Shown: positions 47,353-56,261 of the stretch, in pieces
How positions within the stretch are numbered: the first letter of the stretch is position 1
Layout: every line of letters begins with the position of its first letter
Source: Mermis nigrescens
Taxonomy: Eukaryota > Nematoda > Enoplea > Mermithida > Mermithidae
Direction of reading: 5' to 3'
Length of the DNA stretch: 64,000 nt
NCBI GenBank assembly: GCA_036768485.1
Contig: JAVLUZ010000641.1
Location: forward strand, 62,001-126,000
Notes under the pieces: generated by a model
Told to the model about the DNA's origin: nothing
Seen by the model: the letters and a program-made list of their open reading frames with translations, nothing else
The model's database searches: none
Program-made: the position numbers and the translations under genes

Positions 47353-48411
47353 ATGAATAAAATATTGAATAAATTATACTATGATCCAAAAAACGGGGTA
47401 CTCGGGCGCCCACGATTTGTTTGCTAAAGCCCGCAAGCCTCACCCGCACATAAAATTGTCCCAGGTAAAATCATGGCTAGCTAAACAGCCCACCTACTCT
47501 TTGCATAGACCGGCTTTTAAAAAGTATTGCCGAAATAAAGTAATTGTGAGCGCGATTGACAAACAGTGGCAGGCCGATCTCATCGACCTGCAATCTCTAG
47601 CCGAACTTAACGATAATTTTAAGTACTTGCTCAATTGCATAGATTTGTTTTCAAAATACGCATGGGTGGTTCCCCTGAAAACCAAAAACGCAAAAGATGT
47701 TCGAGACGCGTTTAGGCATATTTTGGGTATGGGCCGGAAACCATATAAACTGCAAACGGATGCGGGCAAGGAGTTTGTGAACAAAGAGTTGCAGTCGTTT
47801 CTAAAATCGGAAGATATGCATTTTTTCACCACTAAAAGCGAAATGAAGGCTAGCGTGGTAGAGCGTTTCAATCGGACCCTCAAAGAAAAAATGTGGAGAT
47901 ACTTTACGCTTAACAACACCTATAGGTACATTGACGTCATTGGTAAGCTAACTGAAAATTATAATAATTCGGTGCATAGAACTATAGGCGTAGCCCACGA
48001 AAACGTTAGCGAAAAAAACGAGTGAGAAATTTTGAATAGGGCATTAGGGTAGAACTGCGTGAGCCCGTACAGTTTAAATTTGATGTAGGCGACAAACTTC
48101 ATATAAGTAAAGTTAAGCGAGCGTTTGAAAAAGGAGTGTGGCCCAATTTGACCGAAGAGTATTTTATAGTTAGTGAAAGGTTCGCGCGCACCCCACCCGT
48201 CTATTCGTTAAAAGACCAGAAGGACGAAAAACTGGAGGGTATTTTTTACGAACAAGAATTACAAAAAATTGATGCATCAGCAAAAGATTTGTTTATTGTA
48301 GAGAAAATTCTAAAAACTTGAAAACGTGCTGGAAAAACGGACTATTTAGTGCGTTGGCGTGGTTACCCATCCAAATTCGATTCGTGGGTCACTAGCCTAG
48401 TGAAGTTATAA
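47353..48411 (+). pseudogene. Polinton integrase with C-terminal chromodomain, broken
   Basis: Retrovirus-like integrase that would insert the linear element. The N-terminal end (ATG 47353, MNKILNKLYYDP) is in one frame. A one-base shift in an A-run near 47388-47396 moves to the frame 47381-48025. That frame holds the catalytic triad: D66 in WQADLIDLQ, D127 in QTDAGKEF and E161 in VVERFNRTLK (residues counted from 47381). After stops near 48023-48050 a third frame continues with FKFDVGDKLHISKVKRAF. It ends, beyond a TGA at 48319, with chromodomain residues (DYLVRWRGYPSKFDSWV) and TAA at 48409. At least two shifts and one in-frame stop inactivate it. Confidence 0.9.
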
Positions 48412-48414
48412 ATA
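48407..48414 (+). promoter_or_regulatory. TATAAATA box overlapping integrase stop codon
   Basis: GTTATAAATAAT; the integrase TAA (48409-48411) lies inside the box, 37 bp upstream of ATG 48444. Confidence 0.6.
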
Positions 48415-48443
48415 ATAATTCTAGTCTTACTTTGATATGAAAA

Positions 48444-48761
48444 ATGGAGACTGGTCAGTGTTTTTTCAACCATATTCTACAACGTTTTTCACAATATACC
48501 TATTTGTCTAATGATGCGATTGAGGGTTATCTTTGGCCAAAAATGAGCAATCATCATAGGCAAGCATTGCTCGAACTTGATGCGAATGCTGCTTCAGGCT
48601 TCTCAAAGTACATCAGAAAACGCCTAAAAAGAGGAGATCTATGTATGTTATTCAAATTATGGGAATTTTTAAGTCCAGAAGCTAGGTTTTACTTTGCAAA
48701 TGTTTTCACAAAAAATATTGATGAGCACATCACCTCGTCTATGTCAAACATTTTGATCTAA
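48444..48761 (+). CDS. Unrecognised 105-residue Polinton protein
   Basis: Intact frame between integrase and ATPase, with its own TATA box. The sequence begins METGQCFFNHILQRFSQYTY and includes YLWPKMSNHHRQALLELDAN and SKYIRKRLKRGDLCMLF, a compact helical protein with a basic RKRLKRG patch. No domain recognised. Its place before the ATPase and its integrity suggest a conserved accessory gene. Confidence 0.65.
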   Translation: METGQCFFNHILQRFSQYTYLSNDAIEGYLWPKMSNHHRQALLELDANAASGFSKYIRKRLKRGDLCMLFKLWEFLSPEARFYFANVFTKNIDEHITSSMSNILI

Positions 48762-48763
48762 AG

Positions 48764-48870
48764 AGTGTGCAGAGTTTCGGAAAAAAAGTGTGCAGAGTTT
48801 CGAAAAAAGTGTGCAGCATTTGGAAAAAAGCGTGCAGAGTTTCAAAAAAAGTGTGCAGAGTTTCAAAAGT
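48764..48870 (+). repeat. Five 20-bp tandem repeats upstream of the ATPase gene
   Basis: Units of AGTGTGCAGAGTTTCRAAAA, with small variation, end directly before a TATAAATA box. They can be translated in the ATPase frame as repeats of CAEFxKK but lie upstream of the likely transcription start, so I treat them as promoter sequence. Confidence 0.8.
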
Positions 48871-48871
48871 T

Positions 48872-48879
48872 TATAAATA
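48872..48879 (+). promoter_or_regulatory. TATAAATA box of the ATPase gene
   Basis: GTTTATAAATACTG, 43 bp upstream of ATG 48915. This spacing decides the start of the ATPase gene. Confidence 0.65.
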
Positions 48880-48914
48880 CTGATGCTGAAATTGTGTTGA
48901 AAACCATTCTAGAA

Positions 48915-49523
48915 ATGGAACACCCCTTTACATGCACTGTTTATGGTCCAACAAAATCAGGAAAAACAACTTTTGTTAAGCAACTTATTGAAAATAGAGA
49001 AAGAATAATTAATACAAAAATTGATAAAATCTATTGGTTTTATAGTGAAGAACAGCCTCTGTACTATAAGATGAAAAATGTAATTTTTAATAAAGGCTTG
49101 CCAGATTTTAGCATCCTCAAAGAAAAAGGTCATATAGCCCAGCTGATAGTTCTTGATGATCTAATGCATGAAAGTAGAGGAAATCATGAGATTATACAAT
49201 TATTCACTCGTAGTTGTCATCATTGGAACATAAGTGTTATACAAATTGTGCAAAATCTATTCTATGATGGCTTTCGTACCTCGCGCATCAATTCTGATTA
49301 TATTGTTTTATTCAAATACCCAGCAGATCAGCTGCAATCGCATATTTTATCGCGTCATTTATACCCTAGTAATACAAAATATTTTCTTGAAGCTTATGTT
49401 GATGCCACCTCCAGGCCACACGGGTACTTGTTCATTGATCTGACAAAAAATGCAGATGATTTACACAGGTTGAAAACGAGTGTTTTGAGCAAACACCCTC
49501 ATTTTATGTGCCAAAAACTATAA
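48915..49523 (+). CDS. Genome-packaging ATPase (FtsK/HerA type), Polinton
   Basis: Intact 202-residue protein that would pump DNA into the capsid. Walker A is GPTKSGKTT at residues 11-19 and Walker B is LIVLDD at 77-82, followed by VIQIVQNLF, a sensor-like Q. This is the layout of the A32/FtsK-HerA packaging ATPases of Polintons and related viruses. The frame opens further upstream (48765), but that part only encodes tandem repeats and lies before the TATA box, so ATG 48915 (MEHPFTCTVYG) is chosen. Its length fits the family. The stop codon TAA (49521-49523) is inside the next TATAAATA box. Confidence 0.92.
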   Translation: MEHPFTCTVYGPTKSGKTTFVKQLIENRERIINTKIDKIYWFYSEEQPLYYKMKNVIFNKGLPDFSILKEKGHIAQLIVLDDLMHESRGNHEIIQLFTRSCHHWNISVIQIVQNLFYDGFRTSRINSDYIVLFKYPADQLQSHILSRHLYPSNTKYFLEAYVDATSRPHGYLFIDLTKNADDLHRLKTSVLSKHPHFMCQKL

Positions 49524-49526
49524 ATA
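49519..49526 (+). promoter_or_regulatory. TATAAATA box overlapping ATPase stop codon
   Basis: AACTATAAATATG; 38 bp upstream of ATG 49557. Confidence 0.65.
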
Positions 49527-49556
49527 TGCATAATAATCTATTTGAAAATTACAAAA

Positions 49557-49854
49557 ATGGCTCCTCAAAGACTAAAACGGAACATAAATAATGCTAGTAA
49601 AGACCAAATCCTATGTATTTGCAATTGCGCAAACAATTTTCTAAACGGCAACATTCCTTTTACTGATGAAGAAATTTCACAGACTGAAGCGATATAAATC
49701 ACATATAAGGTATTTGGCAAAGAATAAGAGTGCAAGTACTAGACTCAAAAAAGATTTAATTATTCAGAACGGTGGTTTTTTACCTCTTTTATTGACACCT
49801 ATTCTATCAGTTGTAGGTAGTTTACTAGCAGAAGCGATTATAGGCAAGAAATGA
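49557..49854 (+). pseudogene. pX-like basic core protein (adenovirus/adintovirus type), frameshifted
   Basis: Two overlapping frames make one gene. The first, 46 codons from ATG 49557, reads MAPQRLKRNINNAS and FLNGNIPFTDEE before TAA. The second (49666-49854) reads KKFHRLKRYKSHIRYLAKNK, then GGFLPLLLTPILSVVGSLLA to TGA. In related elements the NGNIP segment is followed directly by the basic K/R-rich segment and a hydrophobic GGFLPLL tail, so a single-base shift near 49663 splits this copy. The product is a small DNA-binding, membrane-active virion component by analogy with pX. Its stop overlaps the next start (ATGA). Confidence 0.8.
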
Positions 49855-50417
49855 AGCACACAGAAAAACTAGTTCTAGTGCCAGCAGATATTGCTGAACA
49901 AAGTAAACCGCTAGATCAGGTATTAAACACCCTGAATCGGGAGATGTACAGGATTTTAAGCGACAAGCATTCATCCTCAGGCTTGAAAATAATAAAGTAT
50001 AACCAAATTTTGAGCAAGTTTGGCCAATTGCAGGAACAGAGTAAGAAACCGTATGAGCTAACTATTCTAGGTCCACACAACTCATTTGGAAGCAAAGAAA
50101 TTATAGCTGGTATTCCAAAAACCTTACAGTCAAATGCAAAACTGCTATTACAGCATATTAATGACGCTCCTAGTATAGACGTTGAACCAACGGGTGAGGT
50201 TGTGATTGATGGTCAGAAAATATATGGATCAAATATTGTTGATTTGGTTCACGACTTCACGCGTGATCGTAAAACCATACCCACTGCAATTGGTGCAAAA
50301 GAGTTGGCTAGGGCCCTTCAACGTTCACACGCCCCACTTGAGAGTATTGCTAATAAGAAACGGAGGAGCGCAGTGGCATCTGAAGGCAACTTTTCCTGGG
50401 ATGAAGAAAATCTATAA
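49851..50417 (+). CDS. Conserved Polinton protein of unknown function (188 residues)
   Basis: Intact frame starting MKHTEKLVLVPADIAEQ, whose ATG overlaps the stop of the pX-like gene (ATGA), so the two were probably expressed from one transcript. The protein has a helical N-terminal half, a KLLLQHIND segment, a GEVVIDGQKIYGSNIVDLVH block and a basic C-terminus (NKKRRS). Proteins of this pattern (KLVLVPAD start, a GxxI...IxDLxxD block) recur between the pX-like and capsid genes of Polintons and adintoviruses; function is not established, perhaps a minor virion protein. TAA (50415-50417) lies in the next TATA box. Confidence 0.75.
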   Translation: MKHTEKLVLVPADIAEQSKPLDQVLNTLNREMYRILSDKHSSSGLKIIKYNQILSKFGQLQEQSKKPYELTILGPHNSFGSKEIIAGIPKTLQSNAKLLLQHINDAPSIDVEPTGEVVIDGQKIYGSNIVDLVHDFTRDRKTIPTAIGAKELARALQRSHAPLESIANKKRRSAVASEGNFSWDEENL

Positions 50418-50420
50418 ATA
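50413..50420 (+). promoter_or_regulatory. TATAAATA box overlapping stop codon
   Basis: TCTATAAATA; 14 bp before ATG 50427 but 47 bp before ATG 50460. By the spacing in the other genes the second ATG is the likelier start. Confidence 0.65.
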
Positions 50421-50459
50421 GTAGAAATGTTCAAGCAAAAAATAATACAATCAAAAAAC

Positions 50460-50858
50460 ATGCATGTACAATTCAATCCTGAAAACAGTGGCCTTTGGCT
50501 ACAATATTACGCAGAACAAGCCTCACAAACAGGGTATGGCCTAGAAGGCTACAGAGGCGTACCATACCAACGAGGTGGCGGATTAGGGAGTTTCTTCAAA
50601 TCACTATTTAGAATGGCTGTGCCTGTATTGAGGTCTATTGGCAAAAGCGCAGGGAAACACGCATTAGTGGCTGGTGCTAATATTGCATCAGATGTGGCGC
50701 AGGGAAAACCCTTATTTCAGTCTGCCAAAGAACATTCCAAGCATGAGGCGGCGCAATTCTTATATGAGGCATCCGAGACCATGTCTGGTGAGGGGCTAGG
50801 CGTGCGCCCAAAGTCTATAAATATGAATAATAATGGCGCATTTACAAAACTAATTTGA
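50460..50858 (+). CDS. Minor virion protein, membrane-active candidate (Polinton)
   Basis: Intact frame, 132 residues from ATG 50460 (MHVQFNPENSGLWLQYYAEQ); an ATG 33 bp upstream in frame lies too near the TATA box to be transcribed. It carries the signature YRGVPYQRGGGLGSFFKSLF followed by an amphipathic, Gly/Ala-rich segment (MAVPVLRSIGKSAGKHALVA). The YQRG-GxGSxF motif recurs in small Polinton and adintovirus virion proteins that sit beside the capsid gene; a pVI-like membrane-lytic role is plausible (inference). The last codons contain the TATA box of the capsid gene. Confidence 0.75.
   Translation: MHVQFNPENSGLWLQYYAEQASQTGYGLEGYRGVPYQRGGGLGSFFKSLFRMAVPVLRSIGKSAGKHALVAGANIASDVAQGKPLFQSAKEHSKHEAAQFLYEASETMSGEGLGVRPKSINMNNNGAFTKLI
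50816..50823 (+). promoter_or_regulatory. TATAAATA box of the capsid gene
   Basis: TCTATAAATATG inside the last codons of the preceding gene, 47 bp upstream of ATG 50863. Confidence 0.65.
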
Positions 50859-50862
50859 AAAA

Positions 50863-52152
50863 ATGGCTCTAATAGATGTAAAATCCATTCCAAGTACAAA
50901 ATCTGAACTCGATCTTTTCACTGTCCCTCCTACCCAAGTTTCTGTTAAAAGAGAATTTTGGGATGAAGTGCAGCCTATGCACCCAATAACAAATGAAGGC
51001 CCCTACGAATTCAGAATCCCACCCGATCCACACTATTTGCAAATGAGCAGAACTTATATATACATGGCGCTAAAAATTAAAAAGCCAACACCTGCAGCAG
51101 GCATAGCATTACCCAATTATGCGCCAATCAACCTTATAGGCAAAACATTTTTCAAGCAAGTCAAGTGTTTTCTAGGCGGCCGATTAGTGTTTGACAGCTC
51201 CGATTTATACACATATAGGGCATATTTTTAAACTGAATTAAATTATGGTTTTGATGCAAAATTGTCTCATCTTCAGTCTGCGCTGTATTTTCACGAAGGT
51301 GGGGCTAATGTGAATGTTGACGATAATAAAGGGTTCAAATAACGAGCGGCGCTCTTTAAAGACTTGAGTGTTGTAGAAGTATCTGCGCCTTTACACATTG
51401 ACTTGTTCTCTCAAGATAGGTATTTGCTGAATTTCACAGATTTTCGCCTAGAATTACACAGAAACAGTAATAATTTTGTCATACAGTGTTTTGAAGATAT
51501 TCCACTAGAACTCAATGTTTTAGTAATGAAATTGTTTGTTCGCAAAGTAGAGGTGCTAGAGAGTGTGAGTTTAGCGCTTGAGCAAACAATGATGGCATAT
51601 ACTGCCAAATACCCTATAAGAAGAATTGCCATGACAAATATGCACATTTCTAATCCGTCCAAGGAAACACCCAAATTCGCATTGTTTACAGGCCAGCTGC
51701 CGAGACGTTTAGTATTTGTTTGTGTTGAGGGAAAAGCATTTCGAGGCACTTTGTCAAAATCGCCATTTTATTTTATCCTATTTAGCATTTACGATGTGAA
51801 AGTAACGTGCAGCGGGCAAACTCATTCACTAAATGTGTCATTCAAGCAAAATAAGTTTATACAGGCATTTAATCAGATGTACGACGCGCTTGATATTGGG
51901 CATAATAATAAAGGTAATTTTATCAGCAGAGAAGAACTTAAAACGAGTCATTGTTTCTTTGTGTTCGACCTGACGCCTGATGCGGATGATAGTGGGCATT
52001 GGGATCTAGTGCGCGAAGGAACAACAAGTATAAATGTCAAGTTTGCAGACGCTTTGCCCGATTCTGGAGTAGAAATTATTATATACGCCGAATTAGATAA
52101 TTTTATAATGATTGATAAAAACCGCAACACTTTTCATGATTTTAATGCTTAG
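50863..52152 (+). pseudogene. Major capsid protein (hexon-like, double jelly roll), two stop codons
   Basis: Frame of 430 codons from ATG 50863 (MALIDVKSIPSTKSELDLF) to TAG 52150, interrupted by TAA at 51229 and TAA at 51340. The opening SELDLFTVPPTQVSVKREFW and the following block (YLQMSRTYIYMALKIKKP, FFKQVKCFLGGRLVFDSSDL) are the hallmark of the Polinton capsid protein family often annotated as F54H12.2-like. The C-terminal part is intact from 51343 on (LHIDLFSQDRYLLNF ... DVKVTC ... IIIYAELDNFIMIDKNR). The whole length is present, so only the two stops separate it from an intact gene. Transcribed from the TATA box at 50816; the protease start follows 2 bp after its stop. Confidence 0.92.
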
Positions 52153-52154
52153 CA

Positions 52155-52576
52155 ATGAACACACTTGGAATACAACACATTTTAGAAACAGATCCTGCTG
52201 TTAAGAAAATTTTGCTGGGCGTCTTCCTATTGATCGCCTTCCGCCTATACCCCACTACCCTGCTGCAGTAATAGCCAATTTAGATTTCAGCAATGAACCA
52301 GGGTCACACTGGGTGGCCATGTTCTTCAATCATAGATCGCATTGTGATTTTTTTGATAGTTATGGTCAAAAACCCCCTGTTGAGCTCAAAGAATATATTG
52401 AGAAAAATGCAACATCGTACACATACAATAATATGAGGGTTCAGGGTCTTTCCTCTACATCATGCGGCCATATGTGCATCTATTTTCTGCATTTTCGAGC
52501 AAAAGGGGTTTCGTTCAAAAGAGTTGTTAAGTCTATGCAAACACCCAAAATCTATAAATACTTGGAGAAAATGTGA
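52155..52576 (+). pseudogene. Maturation protease (adenain/Ulp1-like), frameshifted
   Basis: The ATG at 52155 opens MNTLGIQHILETDPAVKKIL. The frame then shifts between about 52226 and 52232 and continues to TGA 52574 with the catalytic part: GSHWVAMFF (His), FFDSYG (Asp) and SSTSCGHMCIYFL (Cys). This HW...D...C order is the cysteine protease that processes capsid precursors in adenoviruses and Polintons. Length is close to normal. No TATA box precedes it; TAGCAATG links it to the capsid gene. The last codons contain the TATA box for the penton gene. Confidence 0.9.
52553..52560 (+). promoter_or_regulatory. TATAAATA box of the penton gene
   Basis: TCTATAAATACTTGG within the end of the protease frame, 35 bp upstream of ATG 52588. 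Confidence 0.65.
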
Positions 52577-52587
52577 AAAAAACAAAA

Positions 52588-53373
52588 ATGGATCCTAAAC
52601 AGTTTTACATGACGCTTCCGAGCGATTCTCAAGAATCAAATACCGCCTCTACCTTTATTATAAAGCTGCCTAGACACATAATGCTCAATGGTAATTGGGA
52701 AGTAGGGCTAGCCGAAATAATCTATGCAAACACTTGGAATAATATATCCGAAGATCAGAACATGATTCAATATTATTATTTTAAAAATAATGTCCGAATA
52801 AAAATGCTTATTCCTCGCGCCAGATACTTGAATATACACGATCTTGTGAAAACAATCACTGAGGGAATAAAAATGGTCAGCACGAATGAAAAATTTGACT
52901 ATACTCAACATATAAGCTTACAATATGATGATAGTAAAAAATGCTGTCATCTTAAACTCAACACTGAACGTATTCAGAGCCTAAAATTAACCAAACATTT
53001 AATGTACATGCTGGGATTTCTAGAAGACTAACTCTCTAGCGTAAAGTATAAGGTAGCGCAAGAATTGACAATAGCTGCCCACCATTCTCCCGATATGCTA
53101 GGCGGAAAGCACAATTTTTATGTATATTGTGATATAGTCGAACCTTAAATCGTTGGTAATGTTTTCGCCCCGCTTCTGCAGGTTATAAATATCGAAGGAA
53201 GCTATATGGATATAATAAACCACGCCTATATTAGTCCACACTACATACCTGTGCTCAAAAAATCATTTAATACTATTGAAATTAACGTTTAAACCGACCA
53301 AGATATGCCAGTCCCCTTCGAGTTTGGAAAAACTATCATTAAATTGCATTTCAAGCGTACAAATTTGACCTGA
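52588..53373 (+). pseudogene. Penton-like minor capsid protein (single jelly roll), three stop codons
   Basis: Starts ATG 52588 (MDPKQFYMTLPSDSQES); the same frame continues to TGA 53371 but is broken by TAA at 53029, 53146 and 53290. The opening QFYMTLPSDSQ-x-TASTFIIKLP and ..NGNWEVGLAEIIYANTW are typical of the Polinton penton protein. The 3' part retains FNTIEINV and PVPFEFGKTIIKLHFKRTN, its conserved C-terminal strand region. The order capsid, protease, penton on one strand is canonical. All parts are present, so loss of function is by point stops only. Confidence 0.9.
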
Positions 53374-53592
53374 AGCTACATATGAATTTTTATCAAGCAC
53401 CCCAAAAATGGAGTTGAGTCAGCCAAATTATTACCACATATTGGTGCATTTGCATCTCCGGAGCAGTGTAACAAGATCTGCATGCTTTATATCATCTGTC
53501 TCACCATTCTAACAATTAGACGAGAAATTACTATAAGTATTTTATGGAAAGAGCCATTGACAGACATACTTGTCCATATAATGCATAAAAAC
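53374..53592 (+). other. Short stretch between penton and right inverted repeat
   Basis: No convincing gene. An ATG at 53381 opens only ten codons or so. It may be the remains of a last small gene. Confidence 0.35.
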
Positions 53593-54839
53593 AACGCTAA
53601 ATTACCGAATAAAGGTTTGCTCGGGCAAAATGTTGTTCTATGAAGGGCCTGCCGCTCAGAAAGTCGGCAGTCTGTATGCAACCAATGGTCGCTAAGACCT
53701 AATCACCCAAACGCCTAACTGGGTGTAAATGTTCGAATGCATTGTTGCATCACATCTAATTTCGGTGGTGGATATACACAACACGCATAACACATCACTG
53801 ATAGGACGCGTTTAAGTAAGGACCGGGAATTCGAAGGACCGGGAAGTGACGAAGGACCGGGAATTCGAAGGACCGGGAAGTGACGAAGGACCGGGAAGTC
53901 AAACCTATATATACACACTCCTTTTGTGCTTAGACCCAATTTAATCCCAAGCGCAGCTAGGCTTACTTTACACTCACATCCAGTCCTTGGGCTTAATTTT
54001 GTCTTACTTTGGCACATTTCCCCAGGGCACAGGCGCGTTAGCATAGGTGTGTATGTCAGACAACTTACTTAGGGTCGCTTTACACTCACAATTAATTTAC
54101 ACATCGTTTAGCTCAGTCTTGGTTTACCCACAGGCTTAGCTTAGCTTGCTTAGGCCTAATTTACCCCTTCCACTCCTCAACTATGTCCTCATGTGTTACA
54201 GTGTTAGTCTATGCTTAACCATTGTATATCACTCGCAATTAGTTTACACTTAGTTCAGGTTTAATTCTATTTTACCCTCTTCCACTCCTCAACTATGTCC
54301 TCATATGTTATAGCGTTAGTCTATGTTAAACCATTGCCTATCTTAAACCATTGTCTATCCTTAACCATTGCTCCCTGACCCTTATCCCAGGGAGCAAGGT
54401 TCCACCCCCTCGCCTATCCTTAACCATGGTATATGTTATAATATTAGCCATATGTTATAACATAGGCTATTTCAAAGAATTGCCTATCCTTAACCATTGC
54501 CTATCTTATAGCGTTGCGGTCTAGGGGGCCACGCATAACTACTAGGCTATCTGCTGCTGCTGAAAACTTATAAATATGACTTCCCGGTCCTTGCTCGGAT
54601 ACATTATGCAACTAAACTTAAGCACAAAACGAGTGTGTATATATAAATTTGACTTCCCGGTCCTTCGACTTCCCGATCCTTTGACTTCCCGGTCCTTCGA
54701 TTTCCCGTTCCTTAGACTTCCCGGTCCTTGCTCGAGCCGCAGAAAACGGTACCATTATGTAGAAAAGATAGGACGACTTTTTCACACTTTATAACAGCGG
54801 TACCACTGAAATACGCTTGCGGGGGGTCTCTATACTACT
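53593..54839 (-). repeat. Polinton right terminal inverted repeat
   Basis: 1247 bp, the reverse complement of the left repeat, from AACGCTAAATTACCGAATAA to CTCTATACTACT. Uninterrupted, so it shows what the left tip looked like before elements A and B. GGACCGGGAAGT arrays lie at about 53818-53900 and 54583-54730. Confidence 0.92.
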
Positions 54840-55322
54840 GGCGGCTTGAAAATTCTGGGTTCTAAAAATTTTCAAATTTAAATAGTATCTAAACATTTAT
54901 GGTAGGGCGAAAACATTGTTTTTCGGTGTTTCTGAATGAGCTTCATGCATCGGCATCGAAAAATTGCAGGAAAACGAAAAATTTCAGAAAAATTAATTTC
55001 TGGGTTGGAGGTTTGGCTGGCGGATTCTGATGTGATTGCGATGTAAGTTGGGGTTTGCTGACTTCAAATGGGAATTTTTCATTGAAGCAACTTCAATAAA
55101 AATGCACAATTTAAAATCATAGTCTATTTTGAGACACTTTTTTGAGTGCCAAAAGCATGCTTTGTTAATCATATAAATAACTCTTTTAATTGGGTTAACT
55201 GTTGTTTTAGAAATAGGGTTAGAGTTAACTCTAACCCTATTAACTTTTTATGAAATAGGGTGAACCCTAACCCTAACTCTATTGTAATTTATTAACTCTG
55301 ACAACGCTAGTGTGGAACAAAG

Positions 55323-55707
55323 GCGCTTGCTTCTTCTATGTTGACGCGGTCGCGAATTGACCAACACATTGAGTGTTTGCCTGCTGACAGGAAGGTGCTC
55401 ATGAAAGTCCGAGCCAAATTTTGCGAAAATAGACGTTTCGTCGTCGCATGACTTTTGCACTAAATTGACTCTCAGTCGACAAAAATGTGATTTAGCATAT
55501 CTGGAAAGCTTGCGAAACGGGTTACAAGATGGTAGGTTGATTTAACATACAATTCTCATTTAAGCAGTAGTTCGCTAAAAGCAAAAATTTTCTAACAAAA
55601 ATTGGATTTAACGGAAATTTTACTAAGCCTTATTATATCTCATAATAATAACCCTCCGTTTACCATCGTAGTTTTCCAGCCGAAGTGCACCATCATAGCA
55701 AAAACTC
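55323..55707. other. Spacer after the nested stack
   Basis: Nothing recognised beyond short minus-strand open frames without similarity (for example 55248-55460). Confidence 0.4.
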
Positions 55708-55710
55708 TTA

Positions 55711-55880
55711 GGGCCGAATTCTGAACGGCGGGTAAATTTTACCCGGGGTTTTTAAAAACCCCGGGTTGAGTAACCCGAGATAAAATCTCGGGTAAAGGTA
55801 AAATTTCTCCAGAATTCCGAAACCCGGGTAAAAGCCGAGTAAGTTAACCCGGGGTATATTCTCGGGTAATCAAAAAACCC
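55711..55880. repeat. Palindrome-rich GGGTAAATTTTACCC block (Harbinger-like terminus)
   Basis: Begins after TTA with GGGCCGAATTCTGAACGGCG. It is followed by several perfect palindromes: GGGTAAATTTTACCC, CCCCGGGTT/AAACCCCGGG arms around TTTTTAAAAA, ACCCGAGATAAAATCTCGGGT-type arms, and dispersed AACCCGGGTAAA. A TTA target and a GGGCC start fit PIF/Harbinger elements. Confidence 0.65.
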
Positions 55881-56261
55881 AGGGTTTTGTGGTTGTAAAT
55901 CGCAACAAATGAACGCTTTTATTGTTAGTATGCCATTCTTCCATAATTTTTCCACAATTTAAAAAGCGTATGAAGCAGCATAATTTATGTATCGCTCAAA
56001 AACTGTTCGGTAATTCTGAACGAAATTTTCACAAAAGTCAAACATCGAGGGACTTTTTTGGCCACCCTGTGGTTTTATAAAACAGCCAAAAAACTGCATT
56101 TTTAGATCTATTTTTAGAAGAAATGGAAAGCTTTATGCAAATTAAAATTTTACGCGGATCCCCCTCCCCCAATCCGCCGACATCTGTGTTGGAAGTATGT
56201 TTTTAGATTGCTAATGTGCATGCAAAATAAAGTAAGAGCATTTTGGCATCATCTTTTCAGA

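Larger units (their letters stand above)
41670..54839. mobile_element. Polinton/Maverick (adintovirus-like endogenous virus), defective
   Basis: Starts AGTAGTATAGAG and ends CTCTATACTACT, the AG...CT ends expected of Polintons, flanked by GGCGG on both sides (41665-41669 and 54840-54844; Polinton integrases usually give 6 bp). The terminal inverted repeats are about 1.25 kb. Gene content is an N-terminal polB fragment, integrase, packaging ATPase, pX-like, capsid, protease, penton and several small genes. It spans 13.2 kb, or about 10.4 kb without elements A and B; autonomous elements are usually 15-20 kb. Loss of most of the polymerase and stop codons in several genes make it non-autonomous. 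Confidence 0.93.
41183..55309. mobile_element. hAT-type element (about 0.95 kb) opened by the Polinton
   Basis: 18-bp terminal inverted repeats TAGTGTTGTCAGAGTTAA (left) and its complement with one mismatch (right, ending GACAACGCTA). Exact 8-bp duplication GTGTGGAA (41175-41182 and 55310-55317), which fits the hAT nTnnnnAn preference. Subterminal GTTAACCCTA/AGGGTTAA repeats occur at both ends. The Polinton occupies 41670-54839 inside it; the element's own sequence is 41183-41669 plus 54840-55309. Confidence 0.9.
40911..55314 (+). mobile_element. MITE-1 copy 9, split by a 14.1-kb nested insertion
   Basis: The left part is 40911-41182 (CACAGGTGACCGGCATCAAA to CCAGGTGTGGAA). The final five bases, GTGTG, reappear at 55310-55314 after the hAT element. 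The duplication GAACAAAG is found at 40903-40910 and again at 55315-55322, 14.4 kb apart. This shows the MITE was here first and was later opened by the hAT insertion. Confidence 0.9.

Noticed and set aside
47494..47919. 141-codon minus-strand frame
   Set aside because: Antisense shadow of the integrase core.
48765..48914. Upstream extension of the ATPase frame
   Set aside because: It encodes only the 20-bp DNA repeats and lies before the TATA box; the start at 48915 agrees with family length.
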